From: Micromussa lordhowensis
Lineage: Eukaryota > Cnidaria > Anthozoa > Scleractinia > Lobophylliidae
DNA: 64,000 nucleotides
Assembly (NCBI GenBank): GCA_964020085.1
Contig: CAXHUQ010001522.1
Location: 228,332-292,331, forward strand
Direction: 5' to 3'
The translations under genes and the position numbers were made by a program. Shown here one piece after another: positions 34,659 to 46,800 of the stretch (position 1 is its first letter; each line of letters begins with the position of its first letter). The notes under the pieces are model-generated. The model had not been told where the DNA came from. It did not search any database and saw nothing but the letters and a program-made list of their open reading frames with translations.

Positions 34659-37600
34659 GCAAACTAATACCACCAAAGCACTCCCGGGGTCGGTCCAGGT
34701 CCAAATGCGAAGTATCGGAGCTGCGCGAAATCTCGCACTATGCTAATCAGCCTGCAGATCCCCAGGCGTGGCCGGCTGGCTGACTCGTTAGCCGAGCTTG
34801 ATGCGTGTCGCAACTTGGCAAACTAATGGCACCAAAGCACTCCTGGGGTGGGTCCGGGTCCACATGCAAAGTTTCGGAGCTGCGCGACATCTCGCACTAT
34901 GCTAACCAGCCCGTTTGCTAATTAGCCGAACTTTGCGCGCGTCGCAACTTTGCAAACTAATACCACCAAAGCACTCCCGGGGTCGGTCCAGGTCCAAATG
35001 CGAAGTATCGGAGCTGCGCGAAATCTCGCACTATGCTAATCAGCCCGCAGATACCCAGGCATGGCCGGCTGGCTGACTCGTTAGCCGAGCTTGACGCGTG
35101 TCGCAACTTGGCAAACTAATGGCACCAAAGCACTCCTGGGGTGGGTCCGGGTCCACATCCAAAGTTTCGGAGCTGTGCGACATCTCGCACTATGCTAACC
35201 AGCCCGTTTGCTAATTAGCCGAACTTTGCGCGCGTCGCAACTTTGCAAACTAATACCACCAAAGCACTCCCGGGGTCGGTCCGGGTCCAAATGCGAAGTA
35301 TTGGAGCTGCGCGAAATCTCGCACTATGCTAATCAGCCCGCAGATCCCCAGGCGTGGCCGGCTGGCTGACTCGTTAGCCGAGCTTGACGCGTGTCGCAAC
35401 TTGGCAAACTAATGGCACCAAAGCACTTCTGGGGTGGGTCCGGGTCCACATGCAAAGTTTCGGAGCTGCGCGACATCTCGCACTATGCTAACCAGCCCGT
35501 TTGCTAATTAGCCGAACTTTGCGCGCGTCGCAACTTTGCAAACTAATACCACCAAAGCACTCCCGGGGTCGGTCCAGGTCCAAATGCGAAGTATCGGAGC
35601 TGCGCGAAATCTCGCACTATGCTAATCAGCCTGCAGATCCCCAGGCGTGGCCGGCTGGCTGACTCGTTAGCCGAGCTTGATGCGTGTCGCAACTTGGCAA
35701 ACTAATGGCACCAAAGCACTCCTGGGGTGGGTCCGGGTCCACATGCAAAGTTTCGGAGCTGCGCGACATCTCGCACTATGCTAACCAGCCCGTTTGCTAA
35801 TTAGCCGAACTTTGCGCGCGTCGCAACTTTGCAAACTAATACCACCAAAGCACTCCCGGGGTCGGTCCGGGTCCAAATGCGAAGTATCGGAGCTGCGCGA
35901 AATCTCGCACTATGCTAATCAGCCCGCAGATCCCCAGGCGTGGCCGGCTGGCTGACTCGTTAGCCGAGCTTGACGCGTGTCGCAACTTGGCAAACTAATG
36001 GCACCAAAGCACTGCTGGGGTGGGTCCGGGTCCACATGCAAAGTTTCGGAGCTGCGCGACATCTCGCACTATGCTAACCAGCCCGTTTGCTAATTAGCCG
36101 AACTTTGCGCGCGTCGCAACTTTGCAAACTAATACCACCAAAGCACTCCCGGGGTCGGTCTGGGTCCAAATGCGAAGTATCGGAGCTGCGCGAAATCTCG
36201 CACTATGCTAATCAGCCCGCAGATCCCCAAGCGTGGCCGGCTGGCTGACTCGTTAGCCGAGCTTGACGCGTGTCGCAACTTGGCAAACTAATGGCACCAA
36301 AGCACTCCTGGGGTGGGTCCGGGTCCACATGCAAAGTTTTGGAGCTGCGCGACATCTCGCACTATGCTAACCAGCCCGTTTGCTAATTAGCCGAACTTTG
36401 CGCGCGTCGCAACTTTGCAAACTAATACCACCAAAGCACTCCCGGGGTCGGTCCGGGTCCAAATGCGAAGTATCGGAGCTGCGCGAAATCTCGCACTATG
36501 CTAATCAGCCCGCAGATCCCCAGGCGTGGCCGGCTGGCTGACTCGTTAGCCGAGCTTGACGCGTGTCGCAACTTGGCAAACTAATGGCACCAAAGCACTG
36601 CTGGGGTGGGTCCGGGTCCACATGCAAAGTTTCGGAGCTGCGCGACATCTCGCACTATGCTAACCAGCCCGTTTGCTAATTAGCCGAACTTTGCGCGCGT
36701 CGCAACTTTGCAAACTAATACCACCAAAGCACTCCCGGGGTCGGTCCGGGTCCAAATGCGAAGTATCGGAGCTGCGGGAAATCTCGCACTATGCTAATCA
36801 GCCCGCAGATCCCCAGGCGTGGCCGGCTGGCTGACTCGTTAGCCGAGCTTGACGCGTGTCGCAACTTGGCAAACTAATGGCACCAAAGCACTCCTGGGGT
36901 GGGTCCGGGTCCACATGCAAAGTTTTGGAGCTGCGCGACATCTCGCACTATGCTAACCAGCCCGTTTGCTAATTAGCCGAACTTTGCGCGCGTCGCAACT
37001 TTGCAAACTAATACCACCAAAGCACTCCCGGGGTCGGTCCGGGTCCAAATGCGAAGTATCGGAGCTGCGCGAAATCTTGCACTATGCTAATCAGCCCGCA
37101 GATCCCCAGGCGTGGCCGGCTGGCTGACTCGTTAGCCGAGCTTGACGCGTGTCGCAACTTGGCAAACTAATGGCACCAAAGCACTCCTGGGGTGGGTCCG
37201 GGTCCACATGCAAAGTTTCGGAGCTGCGCGACATCTCGCACTATGCTAACCAGCCCGTTTACTAATTAGCCGAACTTTGCGCGCGTCGCAACTTTGCAAA
37301 CTAATACCACCAAAGCACTCCCGGGGTCGGTCCGGGTCCAAATGCGAAGTATCGGAGCTGCGCGAAATCTCGCACTATGCTAATCACCCCGCAGATCCCC
37401 AGGCGTGGCCGGCTGGCTGACTCGTTAGCCGAGCTTGACGCGTGTCGCAACTTGGCAAACTAATGGCACCAAAGCACTCCTGGGGTGGGTCCGGGTCCAC
37501 ATGCAAAGTTTCGGAGCTGTGCGACATCTCGCACTATGCTAACCAGCCCGTTTGCTAATTAGCCGAACTTTGCGCGCGTCGCAACTTTGCAAACTAATAC

Positions 37601-40600
37601 CACCAAAGCACTCCCGGGGTCGGTCCGGGTCCAAATGCGAAGTATCGGAGCTGCGGGAAATCTCGCACTATGCTAATCAGCCCGCAGATCCCCAGGCGTG
37701 GCCGGCTGGCTGACTTGTTAGCCGAGCTTGACGCGTGTCGCAACTTGGCAAACTAATGGCACCAAAGCACTCCTGGGGTGGGTCCGGGTCCACATGCAAA
37801 GTTTCGGAGCTGCGCGACATCTCGCACTATGCTAACCAGCCCGTTTGCTAATTAGCCGAACTTTGCGCGCGTCGCAACTTTGCAAACTAATACCACCAAA
37901 GCACTCCCGGGGTCGGTCCAGGTCCAAATGCGAAGTATTGGAGCTGCGCGAAATCTCGCACTATGCTAATCAGCCCGCAGATCCCCAGGCGTGGCCGGCT
38001 GGCTGACTCGTTAGCCGAGCTTGATGCGTGTCGCAACTTGGCAAACTAATGGCACCAAAGCACTCCTGGGGTGGGTCCAGGTCCACATGCAAAGTTTCGG
38101 AGCTGCGCGACATCTCGCACTATGCTAACCAGCCCGTTTGCTAATTAGCCGAACTTTGCGCGCGTCGCAACTTTGCAAACTAATACCACCAAAGCACTCC
38201 CGGGGTCGGTCCGGGTCCAAATGCGAAGTATCGGAGCTGCGCGAAATCTCGCACTATGCTAATCAGCCCGCAGATCCCCAGGCGTGGCCGGCTGGCTGAC
38301 TCGTTAGCCGAGCTTGACGCGTGTCGCAACTTGGCAAACTAATGGCACCAAAGCACTCCTGGGGTGGGTCCGGGTCCACATGCAAAGTTTCGGAGCTGCG
38401 CGACATCTCGCACTATGCTAACCAGCCCGTTTGCTAATTAGCCGAACTTTGCGCGCGTCGCAACTTTGCAAACTAATACCACCAAAGCACTCCCGGGGTC
38501 GGTCCGGGCCCAAATGCGAAGTATCGGAGCTGCGCGAAATCTCGCACTATGCTAATCAGCCCGCAGATCCCCAGGCGTGGCCGGCTGGCTGACTCGTTAG
38601 CCGAGCTTGACGCGTGTCGCAACTTGGCAAACTAATGGCACCAAAGCACTCCTGGGGTGGGTCCGGGTCCACATGCAAAGTTTCGGAGCTGCGCGACATC
38701 TCGCACTATGCTAACCAGCCCGTTTGCTAATTAGCCGAACTTTGCGCGCGTCGCAACTTTGCAAACTAATACCACCAAAGCACTCCCGGGGTTGGTCCGG
38801 GTCCAAATGCGAAGTATCGGAGCTGCGCGAAATCTTGCACTATGCTAATCAGCCCGCAGATCCCCAGGCGTGGCCGGCTGGCTGACTCGTTAGCCGAGCT
38901 TGACGCGTGTCGCAACTTGGCAAACTAATTGCACCAAAGCACTCCTGGGGTGGGTCCGGGTCCACATGCAAAGTTTCGGAGCTGCGCGACATCTCGCAGT
39001 ATGCTAACCAGCCCGTTTGCTAATTAGCCGAACTTTGCGCGCGTCGCAACTTTGCAAACTAATACCACCAAAGCACTCCCGGGGTCGATCCGGGTCCAAA
39101 TGCGAAGTATCGGAGCTGCGCGAAATCTCGCACTATGCTAATCAGCCCGCAGATCCCCAGGCGTGGCCGGATGGCTGACTCGTTAGCCGAGCTTGACGCG
39201 TGTCGCAACTTGGCAAACTAATGGCACCAAAGCACTCCTGGGGTGGGTCCGGGTCCACATGCAAAGTTTCGGAGCTGCGCGAAATCTCGCACTATGCTAA
39301 CCAGCCCGTTTGCTAATTAGCCGAACTTTGCGCGCGTCGCAACTTTGCAAACTAATACCACCAAAGCACTCCCGGGGTCGGTCCGGGTCCAAATGCGAAG
39401 TATCGGAGCTGCGCGAAATCTCGCACTATGCTAATCAGCCCGCAGATCCCCAGGCGTGGCCGGCTGGCTGACTCGTTAGCCGAGCTTGACGCGGGTCGCA
39501 ACTTGGCAAACTAATGGCACCAAAGCACTCCTGGGGTGGGTCCGGGTCCACATGCAAAGTTTCGGAGCTGCGCGACATCTCGCACTATGCTAACCAGCCC
39601 GTTTGCTAATTAGCCGAACTTTGCGCGCGGCGCAACTTTGCAAACTAATACCACCAAAGCACTCCCGGGGTCGGTCCGGGTCCAAATTCGAAGTATCGGA
39701 GCTGTGCGAAATCTCGCACTATGCTAATCAGCTCGCAGATCCCCAGGCGTGGCCGGCTTGCTGACTCGTTAGCCGAGCTTGACGCGTGTCGCAACTTGGC
39801 AAACTAATGGCACCAAAGCACTCCTGGGGTGGGTCCGGGTCCACATGCAAAGTTTCGGAGCTGCGCGACATCTCGCACTATGCTAACCAGCCCGTTTGCT
39901 AATTAGCCGAACTTTGCGCGCGTCGCAACTTTGCAAACTAATACCACCAAAGCACTCCCGGGGTCGGTCCGGGTCCAAATGCGAAGTATCGGAGCTGCGC
40001 GAAATCTCGCACTATGCTAATCAGCCCGCAGATCCCCAGGCGTGGCCGGCTGGCTGACTCATTAGCCGAGCTTGACGCGTGTCGCAACTTGGCAAACTAA
40101 TGGCACCAAAGCACTCCTGGGGTGGGTCCGGGTCCACATGCAAAGTTTCGGAGCTGCGCGACATCTCGCACTATGCTAACCAGCCCGTTTGCTAATTAGC
40201 CGAACTTTGCGCGCGTCGCAACTTTGCAAACTAATACCACCAAAGCACTCCCGGGGTCGGTCCGGGTCCAAATGCGAAGTATCAGAGCTGCGCGAAATCT
40301 CGCACTATGCTAATCAGCCTGCAGATCCCCAGGCGTGGCCGGCTGGCTGACTCGTTAGCCGAGCTTGACGCGTGTCGCAACTTGGCAAACTAATGGCACC
40401 AAAGCACTCCTGGGGTGGGTCCGGGTCCACATGCAAAGTTTCGGAGCTGCGCGACATCTCGCACTATGCTAACCAGCCCGTTTGCTAATTAGCCGAACTT
40501 TGCGCGCGTCGCAACTTTGCAAACTAATACCACCAAAGCACTCCCGGGGTCGGTCCGGGTCCAAATGCGAAGTAACGGAGCTGCGCGAAATCTCGCACTA

Positions 40601-42688
40601 TGCTAATCAGCCCGCAGATCCCCAGGGGTGGCCGGCTGGCTGACTCGTTAGCCGAGCTTGACGCGTGTCGCAACTTGGCAAACTAATGGCACCAAAGCAC
40701 TCCTGGGGTGGGTCCGGGTCCACATGCAAAGTTTCGGAGCTGCGCGACATCTCGCACTATGCTAACCAGCCCGTTTGCTAATTAGCCGAACTTTGCGCGC
40801 GTCGCAACTTTGCAAACTAATACCACCAAAGCACTCCCGGGGTCGGTCCGGGTCCAAATGCGAAGTATCAGAGCTGCGCGAAATCTCGCACTATGCTAAT
40901 CAGCCCGCAGATCCCCAGGCGTGGCCGGCTGGCTGACTCGTTAGCCGAGCTTGACGCGTGTCGCAACTTGGCAAACTAATGGCACCAAAGCACTCCTGGG
41001 GTGGGTCCGGGTCCACATGCAAAGTTTCGGAGCTGCGCGACATCTCGCACTATGCTAACCAGCCCGTTTGCTAATTAGCCGAACTTTGCGCGCGTCGCAA
41101 CTTTGCAAACTAATACCACCAAAGCACTCCCGGGGTCGGTCCGGGTCCAAATGCGAAGTAACGGAGCTGCGCGAAATCTCGCACTATGCTAATCAGCCCG
41201 CAGATCGCCAGGGGTGGCCGGCTGGCTGACTCGTTAGCCGAGCTTGACGCGTGTCGCAACTTGGCAAACTAATGGCACCAAAGCACTCCTGGGGTGGGTC
41301 CGGGTCCACATGCAAAGTTTCGGAGCTGCGCGACATCTCGCACTATGCTAACCAGCCCGTTTGCTAATTAGCCGAACTTTGCACGCGTCGCAACTTTGCA
41401 AACTAATACCACCAAAGCACTCCCGGGGTCGGTCCGGGTCCAAATGCGAAGTATCGGAGCTGCGCGAAATCTCGCACTATGCTAATCAGCCCGCAGATCC
41501 CCAGGCGTGGCCGGCTGGCTGACTCGTTAGCCGAGCTTGACGCGGGTCGCAACTTGGCAAACTAATGGCACCAAAGCACTCCTGGGGTGGGTCCGGGTCC
41601 ACATGCAAAGTTTCGGAGCTGCGCGACATCTCGCACTATGCTAACCAGCCCGTTTGCTAATTAGCCGAACTTTGCGCGCGGCGCAACTTTGCAAACTAAT
41701 ACCACCAAAGCACTCCCGGGGTCGGTCCGGGTCCAAATGCGAAGTATCAGAGCTGCGCGAAATCTCGCACTATGCTAATCAGCCCGCAGATCCCCAGGCG
41801 TGGCCGGCTGGCTGACTCGTTAGCCGAGCTTGACGCGTGTCGCAACTTGGCAAACTAATGGCACCAAAGCACTCCTGGGGTGGGTCCGGGTCCACATGCA
41901 AAGTTTCGGAGCTGCGCGACATCTCGCACTATGCTAACCAGCCCGTTTGCTAATTAGCCGAACTTTGCGCGCGTCGCAACTTTGCAAACTAATACCACCA
42001 AAGCACTCCCGGGGTCGGTCCGGGTCCAAATGCGAAGTAACGGAGCTGCGCGAAATCTCGCACTATGCTAATCAGCCCGCAGATCCCCAGGGGTGGCCGG
42101 CTGGCTGACTCGTTAGCCGAGCTTGACGCGTGTCGCAACTTGGCAAACTAATGGCACCAAAGCACTCCTGGGGTGGGTCCGGGTCCACATGCAAAGTTTC
42201 GGAGCTGCGCGACATCTCGCACTATGCTAACCAGCCCGTTTGCTAATTAGCCGAACTTTGCGCGCGTCGCAACTTTGCAAACTAATACCACCAAAGCACT
42301 CCCGGGGTCGGTCCGGGTCCAAATGCGAAGTATCGGAGCTGCGCGAAATCTCGCACTATGCTAATCAGCCCGCAGATCCCCAGGCGTGGCCGGCTGGCTG
42401 ACTCGTTAGCCGAGCTTGATGCGGGTCGCAACTTGGCAAACTAATGGCACCAAAGCACTCCTGGGGTGGGTCCGGGTCCACATGCAAAGTTTCGGAGCTG
42501 CGCGACATCTCGCACTATGCTAACCAGCCCGTTTGCTAATTAGCCGAACTTTGCGCGCGGCGCAACTTTGCAAACTAATACCACCAAAGCACTCCCGGGG
42601 TCGGTCCGGGTCCAAATGCGAAGTATCAGAGCTGCGCGAAATCTCGCACTATGCTAATCAGCCCGCAGATCCCCAGGCGTGGCCGGCT
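34251..42688. repeat. Segmental duplication copy 1 (at least 8,438 bp)
   Basis: This stretch matches 55,563-64,000 at a constant offset of 21,312 bp (73 dimers minus 77 bp). Many private variants are shared: the 77-bp deletion, gcactgctgg (36.01 and 57.32 kb), gctgcggga (36.77 and 58.08 kb), taatcacccc (37.38 and 58.69 kb), gacttgtta (37.72 and 59.03 kb), ccgggccca (38.50 and 59.82 kb), gttggtcc (38.79 and 60.10 kb), gtcgatccgg (39.09 and 60.40 kb), gatcgccagg and gcacgcgtc. The one mismatch noticed is T35428 against C56740. The right end is not seen because the window stops. Confidence 0.93.
36001..37200. repeat. Two-dimer (586-bp) local duplication
   Basis: B variants gcactgctgg (36014 and 36600) and gttttgg (36337 and 36923) recur exactly 586 bp apart, so a two-dimer unit was duplicated here. 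The copies differ: gtctgggtcc and ccccaagcg in the first A (about 36.16 and 36.23 kb) but gctgcggga in the later one (36.77 kb). The same pair of copies is present in the distal segmental duplication near 57.3-58.3 kb, so the small duplication is older than the large one. Confidence 0.8.
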
Positions 42689-45230
42689 GGCTGACTCGTT
42701 AGCCGAGCTTGACGCGTGTCGCAACTTGGCAAACTAATGGCACCAAAGCACTCCTGGGGTGGGTCCGGGTCCACATGCAAAGTTTCGGAGCTGCGCGACA
42801 TCTCGCACTATGCTAACCAGCCCGTTTGCTAATTAGCCGAACTTTGCGCGCGTCGCAACTTTGCAAACTAATACCACCAAAGCACTCCCGGGGTCGGTCC
42901 GGGTCCAAATGCGAAGTAACGGAGCTGCGCGAAATCTCGCACTATGCTAATCAGCCCGCAGATCCCCAGGGGTGGCCGGCTGGCTGACTCGTTAGCCGAG
43001 CTTGACGCGTGTCGCAACTTGGCAAACTAATGGCACCAAAGCACTCCTGGGGTGGGTCCGGGTCCACATGCAAAGTTTCGGAGCTGCGCGACATCTCGCA
43101 CTATGCTAACCAGCCCGTTTGCTAATTAGCCGAACTTTGCGCGCGTCGCAACTTTGCAAACTAATACCACCAAAGCACTCCCGGGGTCGGTCCGGGTCCA
43201 AATGCGAAGTATCGGAGCTGCGCGAAATCTCGCACTATGCTAATCAGCCCGCAGATCCCCAGGCGTGGCCGGCTGGCTGACTCGTTAGCCGAGCTTGACG
43301 CGGGTCGCAACTTGGCAAACTAATGGCACCAAAGCACTCCTGGGGTGGGTCCGGGTCCACATGCAAAGTTTCGGAGCTGCGCGACATCTCGCACTATGCT
43401 AACCAGCCCGTTTGCTAATTAGCCGAACTTTGCGCGCGGCGCAACTTTGCAAACTAATACCACCAAAGCACTCCCGGGGTCGGTCCGGGTCCAAATTCGA
43501 AGTATCGGAGCTGTGCGAAATCTCGCACTATGCTAATCAGCCCGCAGATCCCCAGGCGTGGCCGGCTTGCTGACTCGTTAGCCGAGCTTGACGCGTGTCG
43601 CAACTTGGCAAACTAATGGCACCAAAGCACTCCTGGGGTGGGTCCGGGTCCACATGCAAAGTTTCGGAGCTGCGCGACATCTCGCACTATGCTAACCAGC
43701 CCGTTTGCTAATTAGCCGAACTTTGCGCGCGTCGCAACTTTGCAAACTAATACCACCAAAGCACTCCCGGGGTCGGTCCGGGTCCAAATGCGAAGTAACG
43801 GAGCTGCGCGAAATCTCGCACTATGCTAATCAGCCCGCAGATCCCCAGGGGTGGCCGGCTGGCTGACTCGTTAGCCGAGCTTGACGCGTGTCGCAACTTG
43901 GCAAACTAATGGCACCAAAGCACTCCTGGGGTGGGTCCGGGTCCACATGCAAAGTTTCGGAGCTGCGCGACATCTCGCACTATGCTAACCAGCCCGTTTG
44001 CTAATTAGCCGAACTTTGCGCGCGTCGCAACTTTGCAAACTAATACCACCAAAGCACTCCCGGGGTCGGTCCGGGTCCAAATGCGAAGTATCGGAGCTGC
44101 GCGAAATCTCGCACTATGCTAATCAGCCCGCAGATCCCCAGGCGTGGCCGGCTGGCTGACTCGTTAGCCGAGCTTGATGCGGGTCGCAACTTGGCAAACT
44201 AATGGCACCAAAGCACTCCTGGGGTGGGTCCGGGTCCACATGCAAAGTTTCGGAGCTGCGCGACATCTCGCACTATGCTAACCAGCCCGTTTGCTAATTA
44301 GCCGAACTTTGCGCGCGGCGCAACTTTGCAAACTAATACCACCAAAGCACTCCCGGGGTCGGTCCGGGTCCAAATGCGAAGTATCAGAGCTGCGCGAAAT
44401 CTCGCACTATGCTAATCAGCCCGCAGATCCCCAGGCGTGGCCGGCTGGCTGACTCGTTAGCCGAGCTTGACGCGTGTCGCAACTTGGCAAACTAATGGCA
44501 CCAAAGCACTCCTGGGGTGGGTCCGGGTCCACATGCAAAGTTTCGGAGCTGCGCGACATCTCGCACTATGCTAACCAGCCCGTTTGCTAATTAGCCGAAC
44601 TTTGCGCGCGTCGCAACTTTGCAAACTAATACCACCAAAGCACTCCCGGGGTCGGTCCGGGTCCAAATGCGAAGTAACGGAGCTGCGCGAAATCTCGCAC
44701 TATGCTAATCAGCCCGCAGATCCCCAGGGGTGGCCGGCTGGCTGACTCGTTAGCCGAGCTTGACGCGTGTCGCAACTTGGCAAACTAATGGCACCAAAGC
44801 ACTCCTGGGGTGGGTCCGGGTCCACATGCAAAGTTTCGGAGCTGCGCGACATCTCGCACTATGCTAACCAGCCCGTTTGCTAATTAGCCGAACTTTGCGC
44901 GCGTCGCAACTTTGCAAACTAATACCACCAAAGCACTCCCGGGGTCGGTCCGGGTCCAAATGCGAAGTATCGGAGCTGCGCGAAATCTCGCACTATGCTA
45001 ATCAGCCCGCAGATCCCCAGGCGTGGCCGGCTGGCTGACTCGTTAGCCGAGCTTGACGCGGGTCGCAACTTGGCAAACTAATGGCACCAAAGCACTCCTG
45101 GGGTGGGTCCGGGTCCACATGCAAAGTTTCGGAGCTGCGCGACATCTCGCACTATGCTAACCAGCCCGTTTGCTAATTAGCCGAACTTTGCGCGCGGCGC
45201 AACTTTGCAAACTAATACCACCAAAGCACT
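40800..45230. repeat. 879-bp (three-dimer) higher-order family 2
   Basis: Five consecutive three-dimer units can be followed. The first dimer is marked by gtatcagag (40870, 41749, 42628, 44386; the fourth unit has attcgaag with gctgtgcga instead). The second is marked by gtaacgg with aggggtgg (about 41160, 42039, 42918, 43797, 44676). The third is marked by gcgggtcgc in A together with gcgcggcgc in B (about 41681, 42560, 43439, 44318, 45197). One gatcgccagg and one gcacgcgtc are private to the first unit. The spacing is the same as in family 1 but the diagnostic variants are different. Confidence 0.88.
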
Positions 45231-46800
45231 CCCGGGGTCGGTCCGGGTCCAAATTCGAAGTATCGGAGCTGTGCGAAATCTCGCACTATGCTAATCAGCC
45301 CGCAGATCCCCAGGCGTGGCCGGCTTGCTGACTCGTTAGCCGAGCTTGACGCGTGTCGCAACTTGGCAAACTAATGGCACCAAAGCACTCCTGGGGTGGG
45401 TCCGGGTCCACATGCAAAATTTCCGAGCTGCGCGACATCTCGCACTATGCTAACCAGCCCGTTTGCTAATTAGCCGAACTTTGCGCGCGTCGCAACTTTG
45501 CAAACTAATACCACCAAAGCACTCCCGGGGTCGGTCCGGGTCCAAATGCGAAGTATCGGAGCTGCGCGAAATCTCGCACTATGCTAATCAGCCCGCAGAT
45601 CCCCAGGCGTGGCCGGCTGGCTGACTCGTTAGCCGAGCTTGACGCGTGTCGCAACTTGGCAAACTAATGGCACCAAAGCACTCCTGGGGTGGGTCCGGGT
45701 CCACATGCAAAGTTTCGGAGCTGCGCGACATCTCGCACTATGCTAACCAGCCCGTTTGCTAATTAGCCGAACTTTGCGCGCGTCGCAACTTTGCAAACTA
45801 ATACCACCAAAGCACTCCCGGGGTCGGTCCGGGTCCAAATGCGAAGTATCGGAGCTGCGCGAAATCTCGCACTATGCTAATCAGCCCGCAGATCCCCAGG
45901 CGTGGCCGGCTGGCTGACTCGTTAGCCGAGCTTGACGCGTGTCGCAACTTGGCAAACTAATGGCACCAAAGCACTCCTGGGGTGGGTCCGGGTCCACATG
46001 CAAAGTTTCGGAGCTGCGCGACATCTCGCACTATGCTAACCAGCCCGTTTGCTAATTAGCCGAACTTTGCGCGCGTCGCAACTTTGCAAACTAATACCAC
46101 CAAAGCACTCCCGGGGTCGGTCCGGGTCCAAATGCGAAGTATCAGAGCTGCGCGAAATCTCGCACTATGCTAATCAGCCCGCAGATCCCCAGGCGTGGCC
46201 GGCTGGCTGACTCGTTAGCCGAGCTTGACGCGTGTCGCAACTTGGCAAACTAATGGCACCAAAGCACTCCTGGGGTGGGTCCGGGTCCACATGCAAAGTT
46301 TCGGAGCTGCGCGACATCTCGCACTATGCTAACCAGCCCGTTTGCTAATTAGCCGAACTTTGCGCGCGTCGCAACTTTGCAAACTAATACCACCAAAGCA
46401 CTCCCGGGGTCGGTCCGGGTCCAAATGCGAAGTAACGGAGCTGCGCGAAATCTCGCACTATGCTAATCAGCCCGCAGATCCCCAGGCGTGGCCGGCTGGC
46501 TGACTCGTTAGCCGAGCTTGACGCGTGTCGCAACTTGGCAAACTAATGGCACCAAAGCACTCCTGGGGTGGGTCCGGGTCCACATGCAAAGTTTCGGAGC
46601 TGCGCGACATCTCGCACTATGCTAACCAGCCCGTTTGCTAATTAGCCGAACTTTGCGCGCGTCGCAACTTTGCAAACTAATACCACCAAAGCACTCCCGG
46701 GGTCGGTCCGGGTCCAAATGCGAAGTATCGGAGCTGCGCGAAATCTCGCACTATGCTAATCAGCCCGCAGATCCCCAGGCGTGGCCGGCTGGCTGACTCG
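42689..46800. repeat. Rest of family 2 and mixed dimers
   Basis: The last units of the 879-bp family 2 run to about 45.2 kb. They are followed by a dimer with attcgaag/gctgtgcga in A and atttccgag in B (about 45.25-45.43 kb), then near-consensus dimers with one gtatcagag (46.14 kb) and one gtaacgg (46.43 kb). The succession attcgaag, atttccgag, plain, plain, tcagag, taacgg is the same as at 11.2-12.4, 14.6-15.8 and 19.3-20.4 kb. No gene or other element is present. Confidence 0.75.

Larger units (their letters stand above)
24790..36000. repeat. 879-bp (three-dimer) higher-order family 1
   Basis: Three dimer types follow each other repeatedly. Type a has ccaggtcc and agatacccaggcatgg in A with catccaaag and gctgtgcga in B. 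Type b has gtattggagc in A. Type c has ccaggtcc and gcctgcag (a PstI site) in A, often with cttgatgcg. Runs a-b-c start near 24.8, 26.27, 27.15, 30.08, 31.54, 32.42, 34.18 and 34.98 kb. Consecutive runs are 879 bp apart, except where the 77-bp deletion shortens one. Plain dimers separate some runs. The linkage of A and B variants inside type a shows that whole dimers are copied together. Confidence 0.85.
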
